From an uncultured Tenacibaculum sp. (lineage in GTDB: Bacteria; Bacteroidota; Bacteroidia; Flavobacteriales; Flavobacteriaceae), in NCBI GenBank assembly GCA_947492185.1, contig CANLMR010000008.1, positions 1 through 64,000 on the forward strand: 64,000 nucleotides of DNA, in the 5' to 3' direction. Below the pieces are notes generated by a model that made no database searches, was not told the origin of the DNA, and worked only from the letters and a program-made list of their open reading frames with translations. Position 1 is the first letter of the stretch. Every line of letters begins with the position of its first letter. Below, piece by piece: positions 33,789 through 43,030 of the stretch. The position numbers and the translations under genes are program-made.

Positions 33789-35837
33789 ATGAAAGTATTA
33801 TCAGTATTTTTAATCTATATCTTTTTTCTTAGTTTTTCATTTACTACATGTTTCTCTCAGGAAGTATTAAAAGATAAATTAACTTTAATGCCATGGCCTA
33901 AAGAGATAAAAGCTAATGGAACTAAAATTATTATAGATAGCAACTTTACAATAAGTATAAATAAACAAGGAAACAGAGTTCATAATGCTTCAGTTAAATT
34001 TCTTAGAAAATTAGCCAATAAAACAGGAGTATTTATTGATACGGGTTTTCCTTTATATAATAATAAAAAAGCTACATTAATTCTAAAGTTTCAAAAGGAA
34101 GTAGATTTATCTTTAGAAACAGATGAATCATATGAATTAATAGTAAAAAAAGATAAAATTGAAATAATTGCTCTAACTGATATTGGCATAATAAGAGGAC
34201 TATCTACATTACTACAGTTAGTTAATAGTAACAGTAATGAATTTTTTTTTGAAGGGTTTATAATAAAAGATTGTCCTCGATTTAAATGGCGAGGCCTTAT
34301 GATTGATGTGTCTCGTCATTTTCAACCTATTGAAGTAATAAAGAGAAATCTAGAGGCCATGGCATTTATGAAAATGAATGTGTTTCATTGGCATTTATCT
34401 GATGATCAAGGATTTAGATTAGAGTCAAAAAAATATCCAAAACTACATGAATTAGCATCAGATGACCAGTATTATACTCATGAACAAATTAAAGATATTG
34501 TTAATTATGCAGATAAACTTGGTATAAGAGTAATACCAGAAATTGATGTTCCAGGTCATGCAACTGCAATTTTAACAGCATACCCTGAATTTGGAAGTAA
34601 AGAAAGTTATGAATACAAAATCGAAAGATTTTCAGGAGTTTTTGATCCTACTTTAAATCCTATAAATCCAAAAGTTTATACATTTCTAGAAAATTTATTT
34701 GCTGAAGTATCATCATTATTTCCAGATGTTTATTTTCATATAGGAGGTGATGAAAATGAAGGAAAACATTGGGATGATAATATTGAAATACAGCTGTTTA
34801 AGAAAAAAAATGGATTAAAGTCAAACCATGACTTGCAAACATATTTTAATATTAAGTTAGAAAAAATATTAAAAAAATATGGAAAAAAAATGGTGGGTTG
34901 GGATGAAATTATGACAGCCAATATGCCTAAATCTGCAATTATTCATTCTTGGAGAGGAAAAAATGAAGGTTTTGAAAATGGAACTTTGGCTGAGGCTGTA
35001 GAAAAAGGTTATAAAACAATCCTTTCTAATGGTTATTACATTGATAGAATGCAACCAGTAGAAGAATATTATTTAATAGACCCTACAGCAGAAGTAAGGT
35101 TTACTTCTGAAAAGGAAAAACTAATCTTAGGAGGTGAAGCAACTATGTGGGGAGAGCTCGTAACACCATTAACTATTGATAGTCGTATTTGGCCAAGAAC
35201 AGCTGCAATTGCTGAAAGATTTTGGTCGCCTAAAGATATAAGAGATGTAAATAACTTACATAAAAGATTACGAAAAATAAGTCTACAATTAGAAGATTTT
35301 GGTATTACACATCTTAAAAACAAAGATGTGATTTTAAGAAATATGACAAAAGGACAAGAAATAAATTCGTTAAATGTGTTAACCGAAATTTATGAACCTT
35401 TAAAAATTTATTCTCGTAACAAAGGTGGTACAGAATATAAAACATTTTCTCCATTTACATTATTTGCTGACGCCTGTACTACAGATGCAAAAGATGCTAG
35501 AATTTTTAATAAATCTGTAAATGAATTTTTAAAAAAATCTTCTAAAAAAAGTAAACAAAGATTATTAAGTTTATTAGAAAAGTGGCATTATAATTATTTA
35601 GCTTTTTCAGAATTAAAAACAAATCCTCTATTAAAAAATATTAAGCCTTTTTATTCTAATCTGAATTCAATATCATTAGTTTTAATTGAATTTTTAAAAG
35701 AAGAAAACACACTTAAAAAGGACTATAATGCAATTCTAAATAGTTTAACAAAATTAAAAGAACCAATGGAAGATACTGAGCTTATGATTGTTTCTTCAAT
35801 AAGTGATTTAGTGAAACATTTTTACTTAAATAAATAA
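33789..35837 (+). CDS. Beta-N-acetylhexosaminidase (GH20)
   Basis: A 682-residue exported glycosidase that removes terminal GlcNAc/GalNAc residues. A signal peptide (about 1-23) is followed by a GH20b domain (30-160) and the TIM-barrel. Family marks are KWRGLMIDVSRHF, NVFHWHLSDDQGFR, PEIDVPGHA and the catalytic pair D321-E322 in HIGGDE. The substrate-assisted mechanism uses the acetamido group, so it needs acetylated residues. A nonconserved helical part follows from about 520. The frame extends back to 33747 within nagB, but the ATG at 33789 begins the signal peptide, four bases after nagB. Confidence 0.93.
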   Translation: MKVLSVFLIYIFFLSFSFTTCFSQEVLKDKLTLMPWPKEIKANGTKIIIDSNFTISINKQGNRVHNASVKFLRKLANKTGVFIDTGFPLYNNKKATLILKFQKEVDLSLETDESYELIVKKDKIEIIALTDIGIIRGLSTLLQLVNSNSNEFFFEGFIIKDCPRFKWRGLMIDVSRHFQPIEVIKRNLEAMAFMKMNVFHWHLSDDQGFRLESKKYPKLHELASDDQYYTHEQIKDIVNYADKLGIRVIPEIDVPGHATAILTAYPEFGSKESYEYKIERFSGVFDPTLNPINPKVYTFLENLFAEVSSLFPDVYFHIGGDENEGKHWDDNIEIQLFKKKNGLKSNHDLQTYFNIKLEKILKKYGKKMVGWDEIMTANMPKSAIIHSWRGKNEGFENGTLAEAVEKGYKTILSNGYYIDRMQPVEEYYLIDPTAEVRFTSEKEKLILGGEATMWGELVTPLTIDSRIWPRTAAIAERFWSPKDIRDVNNLHKRLRKISLQLEDFGITHLKNKDVILRNMTKGQEINSLNVLTEIYEPLKIYSRNKGGTEYKTFSPFTLFADACTTDAKDARIFNKSVNEFLKKSSKKSKQRLLSLLEKWHYNYLAFSELKTNPLLKNIKPFYSNLNSISLVLIEFLKEENTLKKDYNAILNSLTKLKEPMEDTELMIVSSISDLVKHFYLNK

Positions 35838-35840
35838 AAT

Positions 35841-36716
35841 ATGATTTTAGTAGCAGATAGTGGTTCAACAAAATGTGATTGGGTTTTAGTAAGTAATAAT
35901 AAAAAAAAAACAGAGAGGGTAAGAACTAAAGGTTTAAATCCAGCTATCCTCAATGAAAAAGATATTCTTAAAGTTATTCAAAAGAATAAAGATTTGAATG
36001 ATTATAAGGATAGAGTTAAAGAAATTTACTTTTTTGGAGCAGGTTGTAATACAGAAAAAAGTAAAAAGACAATTTCTCAAATTTTAGCAACACAATTTGT
36101 TAACGCTAAAGAAATAGTTGTAGAAGAAGATTTAATGTTAGCTGTTTTATCAATAACATCAAAACCTGCAATTGTTTGTATTTTAGGAACTGGATCCAAT
36201 TGCTGTTTTTTTAATGGAAAAGAAATACATCAAAAAAATTCCGCTATGGGTTATTTATTGATGGATGAAGGAAGTGGGAATCATTTAGGTAAAAAATTAT
36301 TAAGAGCATATTTTTATAATAAAGTCCCAGAAGATTTAAAGTTTTCATTAGAAAAAGAATTTAAACTAAAACCACAAAAAGTAATCTCTAAGCTATATGA
36401 TTCAAAATTGCCTAATACATATATAGCTAAGCATGCACGTTTTTTATTTGAAAATAAAGAGCATCCATTTTGTAAAAAAATAATAGAAGAGTCTATAAAT
36501 GATTTTATAGAAAACCAACTAAAATCTTATAATGATGAAATAATTTCATACCCTATTTATTTTGTTGGATCTATAGGGTATTTTGCTCAAAATTTTATAA
36601 ATAAGCAACTAAAAAACAATAATATAAAAGAATCACATAGATTTGTAAGAAGACCTTTAGAAAGCTTTATACAAAGAATTAAAACTGGAGACATGAAGTT
36701 ATTGCCTGTTGTTTAA
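35841..36716 (+). CDS. N-acetylglucosamine kinase (BadF/BadG/BcrA/BcrD ATPase family)
   Basis: A 291-residue ASKHA-fold kinase. The phosphate-1 loop ADSGSTKCDW (residues 5-14), the ADENOSINE-type ILGTGSN near 114 and the glycine-rich MDEGSGNHLGKK near 145 are seen. Bacteroidota homologues are annotated as GlcNAc kinases, producing GlcNAc-6-phosphate for the NagA/NagB steps. Position three bases after the hexosaminidase gene, at the end of the operon, supports this. The family alone would also allow other hexosamine or ATPase substrates. Confidence 0.85.
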   Translation: MILVADSGSTKCDWVLVSNNKKKTERVRTKGLNPAILNEKDILKVIQKNKDLNDYKDRVKEIYFFGAGCNTEKSKKTISQILATQFVNAKEIVVEEDLMLAVLSITSKPAIVCILGTGSNCCFFNGKEIHQKNSAMGYLLMDEGSGNHLGKKLLRAYFYNKVPEDLKFSLEKEFKLKPQKVISKLYDSKLPNTYIAKHARFLFENKEHPFCKKIIEESINDFIENQLKSYNDEIISYPIYFVGSIGYFAQNFINKQLKNNNIKESHRFVRRPLESFIQRIKTGDMKLLPVV

Positions 36717-36739
36717 TAAATAATAATGTTGTTTTAGTT

Positions 36740-37279
36740 TTATTCTAGTTCAAAAAAACTAAAAACACTACCTCCATAACGCTTTTGATAACTTAACTTT
36801 GGGTGAGTAGAAAGATCTGTATGCTTAGAATGTTCGATAATTAATACACCTTCTTCATTTAATAATTCTTGTTGAAAAACTAAATCAGCAATTTTTAAAA
36901 ATTTAGCTTCTTCAAAATCATAAGGTGGATCAGCAAAAATAATATCTGTTTTTACAGATGCTTTTTCTAAGAACTTAAAAACATCACTTTTAAAAGTTGT
37001 GATATCTAATTCTAATTCTTTTGCTGTTTGATTAATGAATTTTACACATCCAAAATGAGCATCTACAGCATAAATTGTTTCTGTTCCTCGAGATGCAAAT
37101 TCATAACTTATGTTTCCTGTTCCTGCAAACAAGTCGAGTACAGTTATAGAATCAAAGTAATATAAGTTATTTAAAATGTTAAATAACGACTCTTTAGCCA
37201 TATCTGTTGTTGGACGAACAGGTAATTTTTTTGGAGCGCTAATTCTTTTGCTTTTATGTTTTCCAGAAATTATTCTCAT
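36740..37279 (-). CDS. rsmD: 16S rRNA (guanine(966)-N(2))-methyltransferase RsmD
   Basis: A 179-residue SAM-dependent enzyme that methylates G966 of 16S rRNA. RIISGKHKSKRI at the start, the RPTTDMAKESLFNIL motif, SAM motif I VLDLFAGTGNISYE and catalytic motif IV ADPPYDF are all present. It directly abuts the DUF3822 gene, a pairing commonly found in Bacteroidota. Confidence 0.95.
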   Translation of the reverse strand: MRIISGKHKSKRISAPKKLPVRPTTDMAKESLFNILNNLYYFDSITVLDLFAGTGNISYEFASRGTETIYAVDAHFGCVKFINQTAKELELDITTFKSDVFKFLEKASVKTDIIFADPPYDFEEAKFLKIADLVFQQELLNEEGVLIIEHSKHTDLSTHPKLSYQKRYGGSVFSFFELE

Positions 37280-38107
37280 TTATGATAAAAGAATATAGTT
37301 TGAATGTGGGAAAAAATGTTCTGATTTTTCTAAGAAATCATATTCAGGTTCCAGGAAATTAACATTTTTCACATACTCTTTAATTAACGTAAAAGTAGTG
37401 AAATCTTTAGTGATGTTACCTGTGAAAAATAACTGAAATAAAGAGGTTTCTAATTCTAGTTGCTCAACAACGAACAAAACATAATATAAAAAATCTTCTT
37501 TTGAATTATATTGAAAGGAGTTACATAAAGTCAATTGTTCTTTCTTAAAGACGATAATATCTAAATTTTTGTATGAAACATTAACATACATAGTATCTTC
37601 AAAGTTGTTTTTATGCAACTTTGTTAGTTTTTCTAAGAGAACTGTAGAATGATGTTTAAACTCAAATTCACCGAAATTTTGAAACAAGAAGTTGTTAATA
37701 TTTACATAAGGTATATATACATTTTTAGCTTTTAGGGGAGTAATATCATCGAATGTAATGTAATCAGAAGAGAACGTTTTAATATTATAATCTAGATATG
37801 ATTTTAGATTATCTTCATCAAAAAAAACATCAGGAACTTGAGTAACTAATTGATTTTGATGAATGGCAATTACTTTGTCAAACTCATCTTGTAATGCTTT
37901 ATCATTTTCAAAAATGTGTTGAATTTTCTCTAACAGTAAATTAGGAGTTTCAATAGTACTATCAAAGGCATATTCTGTTAGAAGTACTATTTGTTTAGTA
38001 AGAATATCTTTAATACAAAAAGAAAATCCATCCAAACTAAATTGGATGGATAAACTTTTATGTTTAGATGAAATTTCTTTATTATTCTTCTGAATCAGTT
38101 TTTGCAT
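37280..38107 (-). CDS. DUF3822 family protein
   Basis: A 275-residue cytoplasmic protein of the Bacteroidota-specific DUF3822 family, which has an actin/ASKHA-like appearance. It shows the usual LSIQFSLDGFSFCI and YIPYVNINNFLFQNFGEFEFKHHSTVLL segments. The frame extends to 38140; the ATG at 38107 was preferred because it avoids a longer overlap. It overlaps the upstream membrane protein gene by 26 bases and abuts rsmD, so all three are co-transcribed. Function unknown. Confidence 0.85.
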   Translation of the reverse strand: MQKLIQKNNKEISSKHKSLSIQFSLDGFSFCIKDILTKQIVLLTEYAFDSTIETPNLLLEKIQHIFENDKALQDEFDKVIAIHQNQLVTQVPDVFFDEDNLKSYLDYNIKTFSSDYITFDDITPLKAKNVYIPYVNINNFLFQNFGEFEFKHHSTVLLEKLTKLHKNNFEDTMYVNVSYKNLDIIVFKKEQLTLCNSFQYNSKEDFLYYVLFVVEQLELETSLFQLFFTGNITKDFTTFTLIKEYVKNVNFLEPEYDFLEKSEHFFPHSNYILLS

Positions 38108-38819
38108 CTCCTTTATCGTAATATGGAGGCCAGTTACCACCAGTTGATACTTCTTCTAAAGATCCTATTGAAACGAATGGCCCTTTAATTTGATCTGCTT
38201 CAATTACTTCTAGTTCTTGCTTAACTAAGTGATTTGGTAATCCTGCTAAGATTGAAGCTTTATCTGTTTTAGCTTCAAATACTGGTACAAATAATCCAGT
38301 AATTTTTTCAATCTCTCCAATAGACATTTCAAATTCTTTATTAGCACCAGGTACGCTAAACATTTCTTTATAAGGCTTGTCTTGGAAATATTTTAAAGCT
38401 GGTTCAAATCCTGTAGTATCAATTTTCTTTACAGAGATCTTTTTAGTAATTCCTCCACCTAATGTAATTTCTTTTTCAACATTAACAGTTTCAGTAATTA
38501 CTAAAGAATCAGTTTCAATGAAATTAATTAAGGTGTTTTTATCTTTTGCGTATGCACCTTTAGCATCCTTGTACTTAATTTGTGCATCTCTAATTATCTT
38601 TAATTGATCAATAACTTTAGCGTAACGAACCTTTTTTTCTTTGTTAAATTTAATTGGTTCCATTATTCCGTTATAGATCAAATAAACCAAATAACCTGCA
38701 GCTAGCAATAATAATACAGAAATTAAACCTCTTAATTTTAATGGTACAAACTTTACTATTACAAAAGCTAAAAGGATTGCGACTACTATAGCTGCTACAA
38801 TCGTTACTAATAAATTCAT
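38082..38819 (-). CDS. Membrane-anchored hypothetical protein of the rsmD operon
   Basis: A 245-residue protein with two N-terminal membrane helices (about 3-24 and 30-49) and a long soluble part. The soluble part includes a segment VIDQLKIIRDAQIKYKDAKG reminiscent of pilin-like or secretion-associated helices. It ends in a low-complexity acidic tail. It is conserved in Flavobacteriaceae in this position as far as can be remembered, with no assigned role. First gene of the DUF3822-rsmD operon. Confidence 0.7.
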   Translation of the reverse strand: MNLLVTIVAAIVVAILLAFVIVKFVPLKLRGLISVLLLLAAGYLVYLIYNGIMEPIKFNKEKKVRYAKVIDQLKIIRDAQIKYKDAKGAYAKDKNTLINFIETDSLVITETVNVEKEITLGGGITKKISVKKIDTTGFEPALKYFQDKPYKEMFSVPGANKEFEMSIGEIEKITGLFVPVFEAKTDKASILAGLPNHLVKQELEVIEADQIKGPFVSIGSLEEVSTGGNWPPYYDKGDAKTDSEE

Positions 38820-38851
38820 TGTATCTAGATTTTTTTAATATGATATGTACG

Positions 38852-38859
38852 CAAATCTA
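38852..38859 (-). promoter_or_regulatory. -7 element of the rsmD operon
   Basis: TAGATTTG on the minus strand matches TAnnTTTG and lies 32 bases before the start of the membrane protein gene. Confidence 0.45.
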
Positions 38860-38902
38860 CAATTTTTTTTCAATCATGAAAACAAATATTTAGAAATACA
38901 CT

Positions 38903-38910
38903 TATCTTTG
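38903..38910 (+). promoter_or_regulatory. -7 element of the RecD-like helicase gene
   Basis: TATCTTTG matches TAnnTTTG and lies 16 bases before the start codon at 38927. Confidence 0.45.
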
Positions 38911-38926
38911 ATTTTTTATTTGAAAT

Positions 38927-40366
38927 ATGATCAAGAATCCTGCCGATTTTTACAAAGAGTTACTTCAGAAATTTTCCTACGAACCAACAGAAAAACAATT
39001 ACAATTAATAGATGACTTATCGCACTTTATTTTTGATAAGAATAATCAATCATTGTTTTTGCTAAAAGGTTATGCAGGTACTGGAAAAACTACGGTAATT
39101 AGTACAATAGTCCATAGTTTGTGGAAAGTTGGGAAAAAGGCAGTGTTATTAGCACCAACAGGTAGAGCTGCTAAAGTAATTTCTGGATATTCTAAACGTC
39201 AGGCGTTTACAATTCATAAAAAAATTTACTTTCCTAAAAAACAAAGTAACGAGGGCGTAAATTTTGTAATGCAACCAAATAAACACACCAATACAATCTT
39301 TATTGTAGATGAAGCTTCTATGATTTCAGATCAAGTACAAAATGCAAAGTTGTTTGAAAATGGATCAGTATTAGACGATTTAATATCATATGTATATTCA
39401 GGTAATAACTGTAAGTTATTGTTTATTGGAGATACAGCTCAGCTGCCTCCTGTAAAATTAGATGTAAGTCCAGCTTTAGATAGTGATAAGTTATCTTTAC
39501 ATTATAACAAAGATATAACCGAAATAGAGTTAGATGAAGTTGTTCGTCAACAACAAAATTCTGGAATTTTAGCAAATGCTACTGATTTACGTTTGTTAAT
39601 TCAAAATGAAGGAATAGATTTTAAATTCGATGTAAATTATCCAGATATTATAAGATTGCAGGACGGTTACGATATTCAAGATGCCATTACTCAAGCCTAT
39701 GATGGCAGTCACGAGGCTTCGGGAGGAGTTGAAGATACAGCTATAATTGTGCGATCAAATAAAAGAGCCAATCAATATAATCAGCAAATACGTACTAAAA
39801 TACGTGGACAGGAGAATGAGATTTCTGTGGGAGATTATGTAATGGTAGTAAAAAACAACTATTTCTGGTTAAAGGATTCCTCTTCTGCTGGTTTTATAGC
39901 TAATGGAGATACTTGTGAAGTGATGAGAATCATTCAGATTAAAGAATTATACGGATTCAAGTTTGCTGAAGTTGAGATTAGAATGATTGATTACCCTGAT
40001 ATGAAACCTTTTGAAACAGTTTTGTTGTTAGATACTTTGGCTAGTGAAAGCCCATCTTTGACTTATGAAGAATCAAATAAATTATATGAAGCTGTTAAAG
40101 AGGATTTTGCTCATGAAAAATCGAAGTACAAACAATTCATGGGAGTAAAGAAGAATAAATTTTTTAATGCACTTCAAGTTAAGTTTTCTTACGCTATGAC
40201 CTGTCATAAATCACAAGGAGGTCAATGGAAAACGATTTTTATAGAACAACCGTACTTACCTGATGGGATTAGTGTAGAATATTTACGCTGGTTATATACT
40301 GCCGTAACTAGAGCTCAAGAAAAATTATACTTAATAGGTTTTAAAGACGATTATTTTTTAGAATAA
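38927..40366 (+). CDS. RecD-like superfamily 1 DNA helicase
   Basis: A 479-residue ATP-dependent helicase of the RecD/Dda-like type. Walker A is GYAGTGKTT (48-56), then motif Ia (APTGRAAKVIS), Walker B IFIVDEASM, motif III GDTAQLPPV and a UvrD_C_2 C-terminus (MTCHKSQGGQW... YTAVTRAQEKLYL). It is shorter than RecD2 and lacks RecB/RecC partners nearby. It probably works in DNA repair or replication restart. It is divergent from the rsmD operon. Confidence 0.9.
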   Translation: MIKNPADFYKELLQKFSYEPTEKQLQLIDDLSHFIFDKNNQSLFLLKGYAGTGKTTVISTIVHSLWKVGKKAVLLAPTGRAAKVISGYSKRQAFTIHKKIYFPKKQSNEGVNFVMQPNKHTNTIFIVDEASMISDQVQNAKLFENGSVLDDLISYVYSGNNCKLLFIGDTAQLPPVKLDVSPALDSDKLSLHYNKDITEIELDEVVRQQQNSGILANATDLRLLIQNEGIDFKFDVNYPDIIRLQDGYDIQDAITQAYDGSHEASGGVEDTAIIVRSNKRANQYNQQIRTKIRGQENEISVGDYVMVVKNNYFWLKDSSSAGFIANGDTCEVMRIIQIKELYGFKFAEVEIRMIDYPDMKPFETVLLLDTLASESPSLTYEESNKLYEAVKEDFAHEKSKYKQFMGVKKNKFFNALQVKFSYAMTCHKSQGGQWKTIFIEQPYLPDGISVEYLRWLYTAVTRAQEKLYLIGFKDDYFLE

Positions 40367-40392
40367 AGTGTTAGCATTTTGTTAAACTCAAA

Positions 40393-40420
40393 TTGTTCAT
40401 TATTAAAAAGAGTACATTTG
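40393..40420 (+). promoter_or_regulatory. Promoter of the PIG-L deacetylase gene
   Basis: TTG (40393-40395), a 17-base spacer and TACATTTG (40413-40420) fit the Bacteroidota consensus; the ATG follows 23 bases later. Confidence 0.65.
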
Positions 40421-40443
40421 TTTGTCAACATTAACTATTAAAA

Positions 40444-42942
40444 ATGAACAAAAAGACACTTATTTTTATTTCATTTTTGCTGATATTTTCTTCAGCGATT
40501 GCCCAAAAGCCCCAAAAATTAAATACGAATCAGATTTACGAAAAAGTACAGAAGCTTAATTTTTTAGGTTCTGCTTTGTATGTAGCTGCGCACCCAGATG
40601 ATGAAAACACACGTTTAATAGCGTATTTAGCAAATAATGTTAAAGCTAGAACAGCATATTTATCATTAACAAGAGGAGATGGTGGTCAAAATTTAATTGG
40701 GCCAGAAATTCGTGAGTTATTAGGAGTAATTCGTACGCAAGAATTATTAGCTGCAAGAGGAGTTGATGGAGGAGAGCAACGTTTTTCTAGAGCAAATGAT
40801 TTTGGATATTCTAAACATCCGGATGAAACATTAGAAATTTGGAATAAAGACAAAGTATTATCTGATGTAGTATGGGCAATTCGTACGTTTAAGCCAGATG
40901 TGATTATCAATCGTTTTAATCATAGAACTCCAGGTACCACTCATGGTCATCATACATCTTCTGCAATGTTAAGTGTTGAAGCTTTTGATTTAGCTGGAGA
41001 TAAATCTAAATATACAGAGCAACTGAAGCATACCGATATTTGGCAACCTAATCGTTTATTCTTTAATACATCTTGGTGGTTTTATGGAAGTAGAGAAAAC
41101 TTTGCTAAAGCTGATAAAAGTAAAATGTTAAACTTTGATATTGGAGTATATTATCCTTTAAAAGGATTGTCAAATAATGAATTAGCTTCTATCGCAAGTA
41201 GTCAACATTTATGTCAAGGTTTTGGGAGATTAACTACAAGAGGAGAACAAACTGAGTGGGTTGAGTTTTTAAAAGGAGATTTTCCAAAAGATAAAAAAGA
41301 TGTTTTCTCAGGAATTAATACTACTTGGAATAGAGTAGAAGGAGGTGGTGCAATTGGGGATATTTTATATGATGTAGAAAAGAATTTCGATTTCGTTAAT
41401 CCCTCTAAACATTTACCAAGTTTATTAAAAGCGTATGCTTTAATTAATAATTTAAAAGATGAGCATTGGAAAGCTATTAAAGCTGCTGAAATAAAAGATA
41501 TCATTCAAGCTTGTGCTGGATTATACATGGAAGCTTCTGCAAAAAGCTCAAGTGCAACACCTGATTCATCTGTGAAAGTTGATTTTGAAGTGTTAAATAG
41601 AAGTACATCTTCTATGGATTTGACTTCAATTGAATGGCTACCAGCTAACAAGACTGTCGCTAAAGACATTGATTTATTATCAAATAAAAGACAAAACTTT
41701 ACGGAAGAACTTTCACTAAATGGAATAAAATATTCAGATCCATATTGGTTAAAAGATGTTTGGGATTTAGGAATGTACACAGTTAATGATCAAAATTTAA
41801 TTGGAAAACCTGAAACTCCAAGACCAATTCAAGTAAAGTTTAATTTAATGATTGAAGATACTCCGATTTCATTTACTAAAAATGTAATTAGAAGGTATTC
41901 ACAACGTGATAAAGGAGAGATTTATGAACCTTTTGAAGTATTACCTAAAGTTACTACGAAATTAAAGGATAAAGTAATCATATTTGCAGATAATACCTCA
42001 AAAAAGATTGCTGTTGAAGTTAAATCAGGAGCGTCTAATGTTGAAGGTGATGTAACGTTGAATGTTCCTAATGGTTGGACTGTTTCACCAGAAAAAGCAA
42101 GTTTCTCTATTGAACAAAAAGGAGATAAAAGAGTTGTTGATTTTATGGTAACTCCATCTAAAGGTCAATCAGAAGGTTATATTAATTCAGTAGCAACTAT
42201 TAATGGGAATACATTTGACAAAGAGTTAATAGAGATTAATTATAATCATATTCCTAAGCAATCGATATTACTGCCATCAAAAGCAAAAGTAGTTCGTTTA
42301 GATATCAGAAAAGAAGGGGAATCTATCGGGTATATTCAAGGATCAGGAGATGCTGTACCAGAAAGTTTACGTCAGATTGGTTATACCGTAACGGAAGTTT
42401 CACCTGAAAGTATTACTGAAAACTCACTGGATGGATTTGATGCAGTTGTAGTTGGAATTAGAGCATATAACACAAAGAAAGTATTACAATTCAAACAAAA
42501 GTATTTGCTAGAATACGTTAAGAATGGAGGAAATGTAATTGTACAGTATAATACAAACAGAAGAGTAGATGTGAAAGCTCCGTACACATTACAATTATCT
42601 AGAGACAGAGTTACAGATGAGCATGCTAAAGTAACCATGTTAGCTAAAGAGCATGGAGTATTAAATTATCCGAATAAAATTGAAACTAACGACTTTGAAG
42701 GTTGGGTACAAGAAAGAGGATTGTATTTTCCTAATAATTGGAGTTCAGAGTATAAACCAATTTTATCTATGAATGATAAAGGGGAAACTCCTAAAAAAGG
42801 AAGTTTGTTAGTAGCAAAATATGGAAAAGGAAATTATATTTACACAGGGTTAAGTTTCTTTAGAGAATTACCAGCAGGAGTTCCTGGTGCGTATAAACTA
42901 TTCGCAAATTTACTTTCGTTAAAAGAAAATGAGATTAAGTAA
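40444..42942 (+). CDS. Large secreted PIG-L family deacetylase
   Basis: An 832-residue exported protein. A signal peptide (1-20, ending AIA-QKP) precedes a PIG-L/LmbE domain (about 30-290) with the zinc and base motif AHPDDE (49-54) and the second metal histidines in HGHH. Part of the middle (about 510-590) looks like a NEW3-type beta domain, and the C-terminal third (about 620-825) like a ThuA/glutamine-amidotransferase-like fold. Such proteins are frequent in Bacteroidota and may deacetylate exported sugars; the substrate is unknown. It is a single gene with its own promoter and terminator. Confidence 0.85.
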   Translation: MNKKTLIFISFLLIFSSAIAQKPQKLNTNQIYEKVQKLNFLGSALYVAAHPDDENTRLIAYLANNVKARTAYLSLTRGDGGQNLIGPEIRELLGVIRTQELLAARGVDGGEQRFSRANDFGYSKHPDETLEIWNKDKVLSDVVWAIRTFKPDVIINRFNHRTPGTTHGHHTSSAMLSVEAFDLAGDKSKYTEQLKHTDIWQPNRLFFNTSWWFYGSRENFAKADKSKMLNFDIGVYYPLKGLSNNELASIASSQHLCQGFGRLTTRGEQTEWVEFLKGDFPKDKKDVFSGINTTWNRVEGGGAIGDILYDVEKNFDFVNPSKHLPSLLKAYALINNLKDEHWKAIKAAEIKDIIQACAGLYMEASAKSSSATPDSSVKVDFEVLNRSTSSMDLTSIEWLPANKTVAKDIDLLSNKRQNFTEELSLNGIKYSDPYWLKDVWDLGMYTVNDQNLIGKPETPRPIQVKFNLMIEDTPISFTKNVIRRYSQRDKGEIYEPFEVLPKVTTKLKDKVIIFADNTSKKIAVEVKSGASNVEGDVTLNVPNGWTVSPEKASFSIEQKGDKRVVDFMVTPSKGQSEGYINSVATINGNTFDKELIEINYNHIPKQSILLPSKAKVVRLDIRKEGESIGYIQGSGDAVPESLRQIGYTVTEVSPESITENSLDGFDAVVVGIRAYNTKKVLQFKQKYLLEYVKNGGNVIVQYNTNRRVDVKAPYTLQLSRDRVTDEHAKVTMLAKEHGVLNYPNKIETNDFEGWVQERGLYFPNNWSSEYKPILSMNDKGETPKKGSLLVAKYGKGNYIYTGLSFFRELPAGVPGAYKLFANLLSLKENEIK

Positions 42943-42965
42943 TTACTTAATTTGAATATAAATAA

Positions 42966-42996
42966 AAGCCTCGGATTATGATTCGAGGTTTTTTGT
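42966..42996 (+). terminator. Intrinsic terminator of the PIG-L gene
   Basis: AAGCCTCG (42966-42973) pairs with CGAGGTTT (42984-42991), followed by T residues. Confidence 0.8.
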
Positions 42997-43030
42997 TTTC
43001 CTATATTTATAATTCTAAATTGATAAAAAT

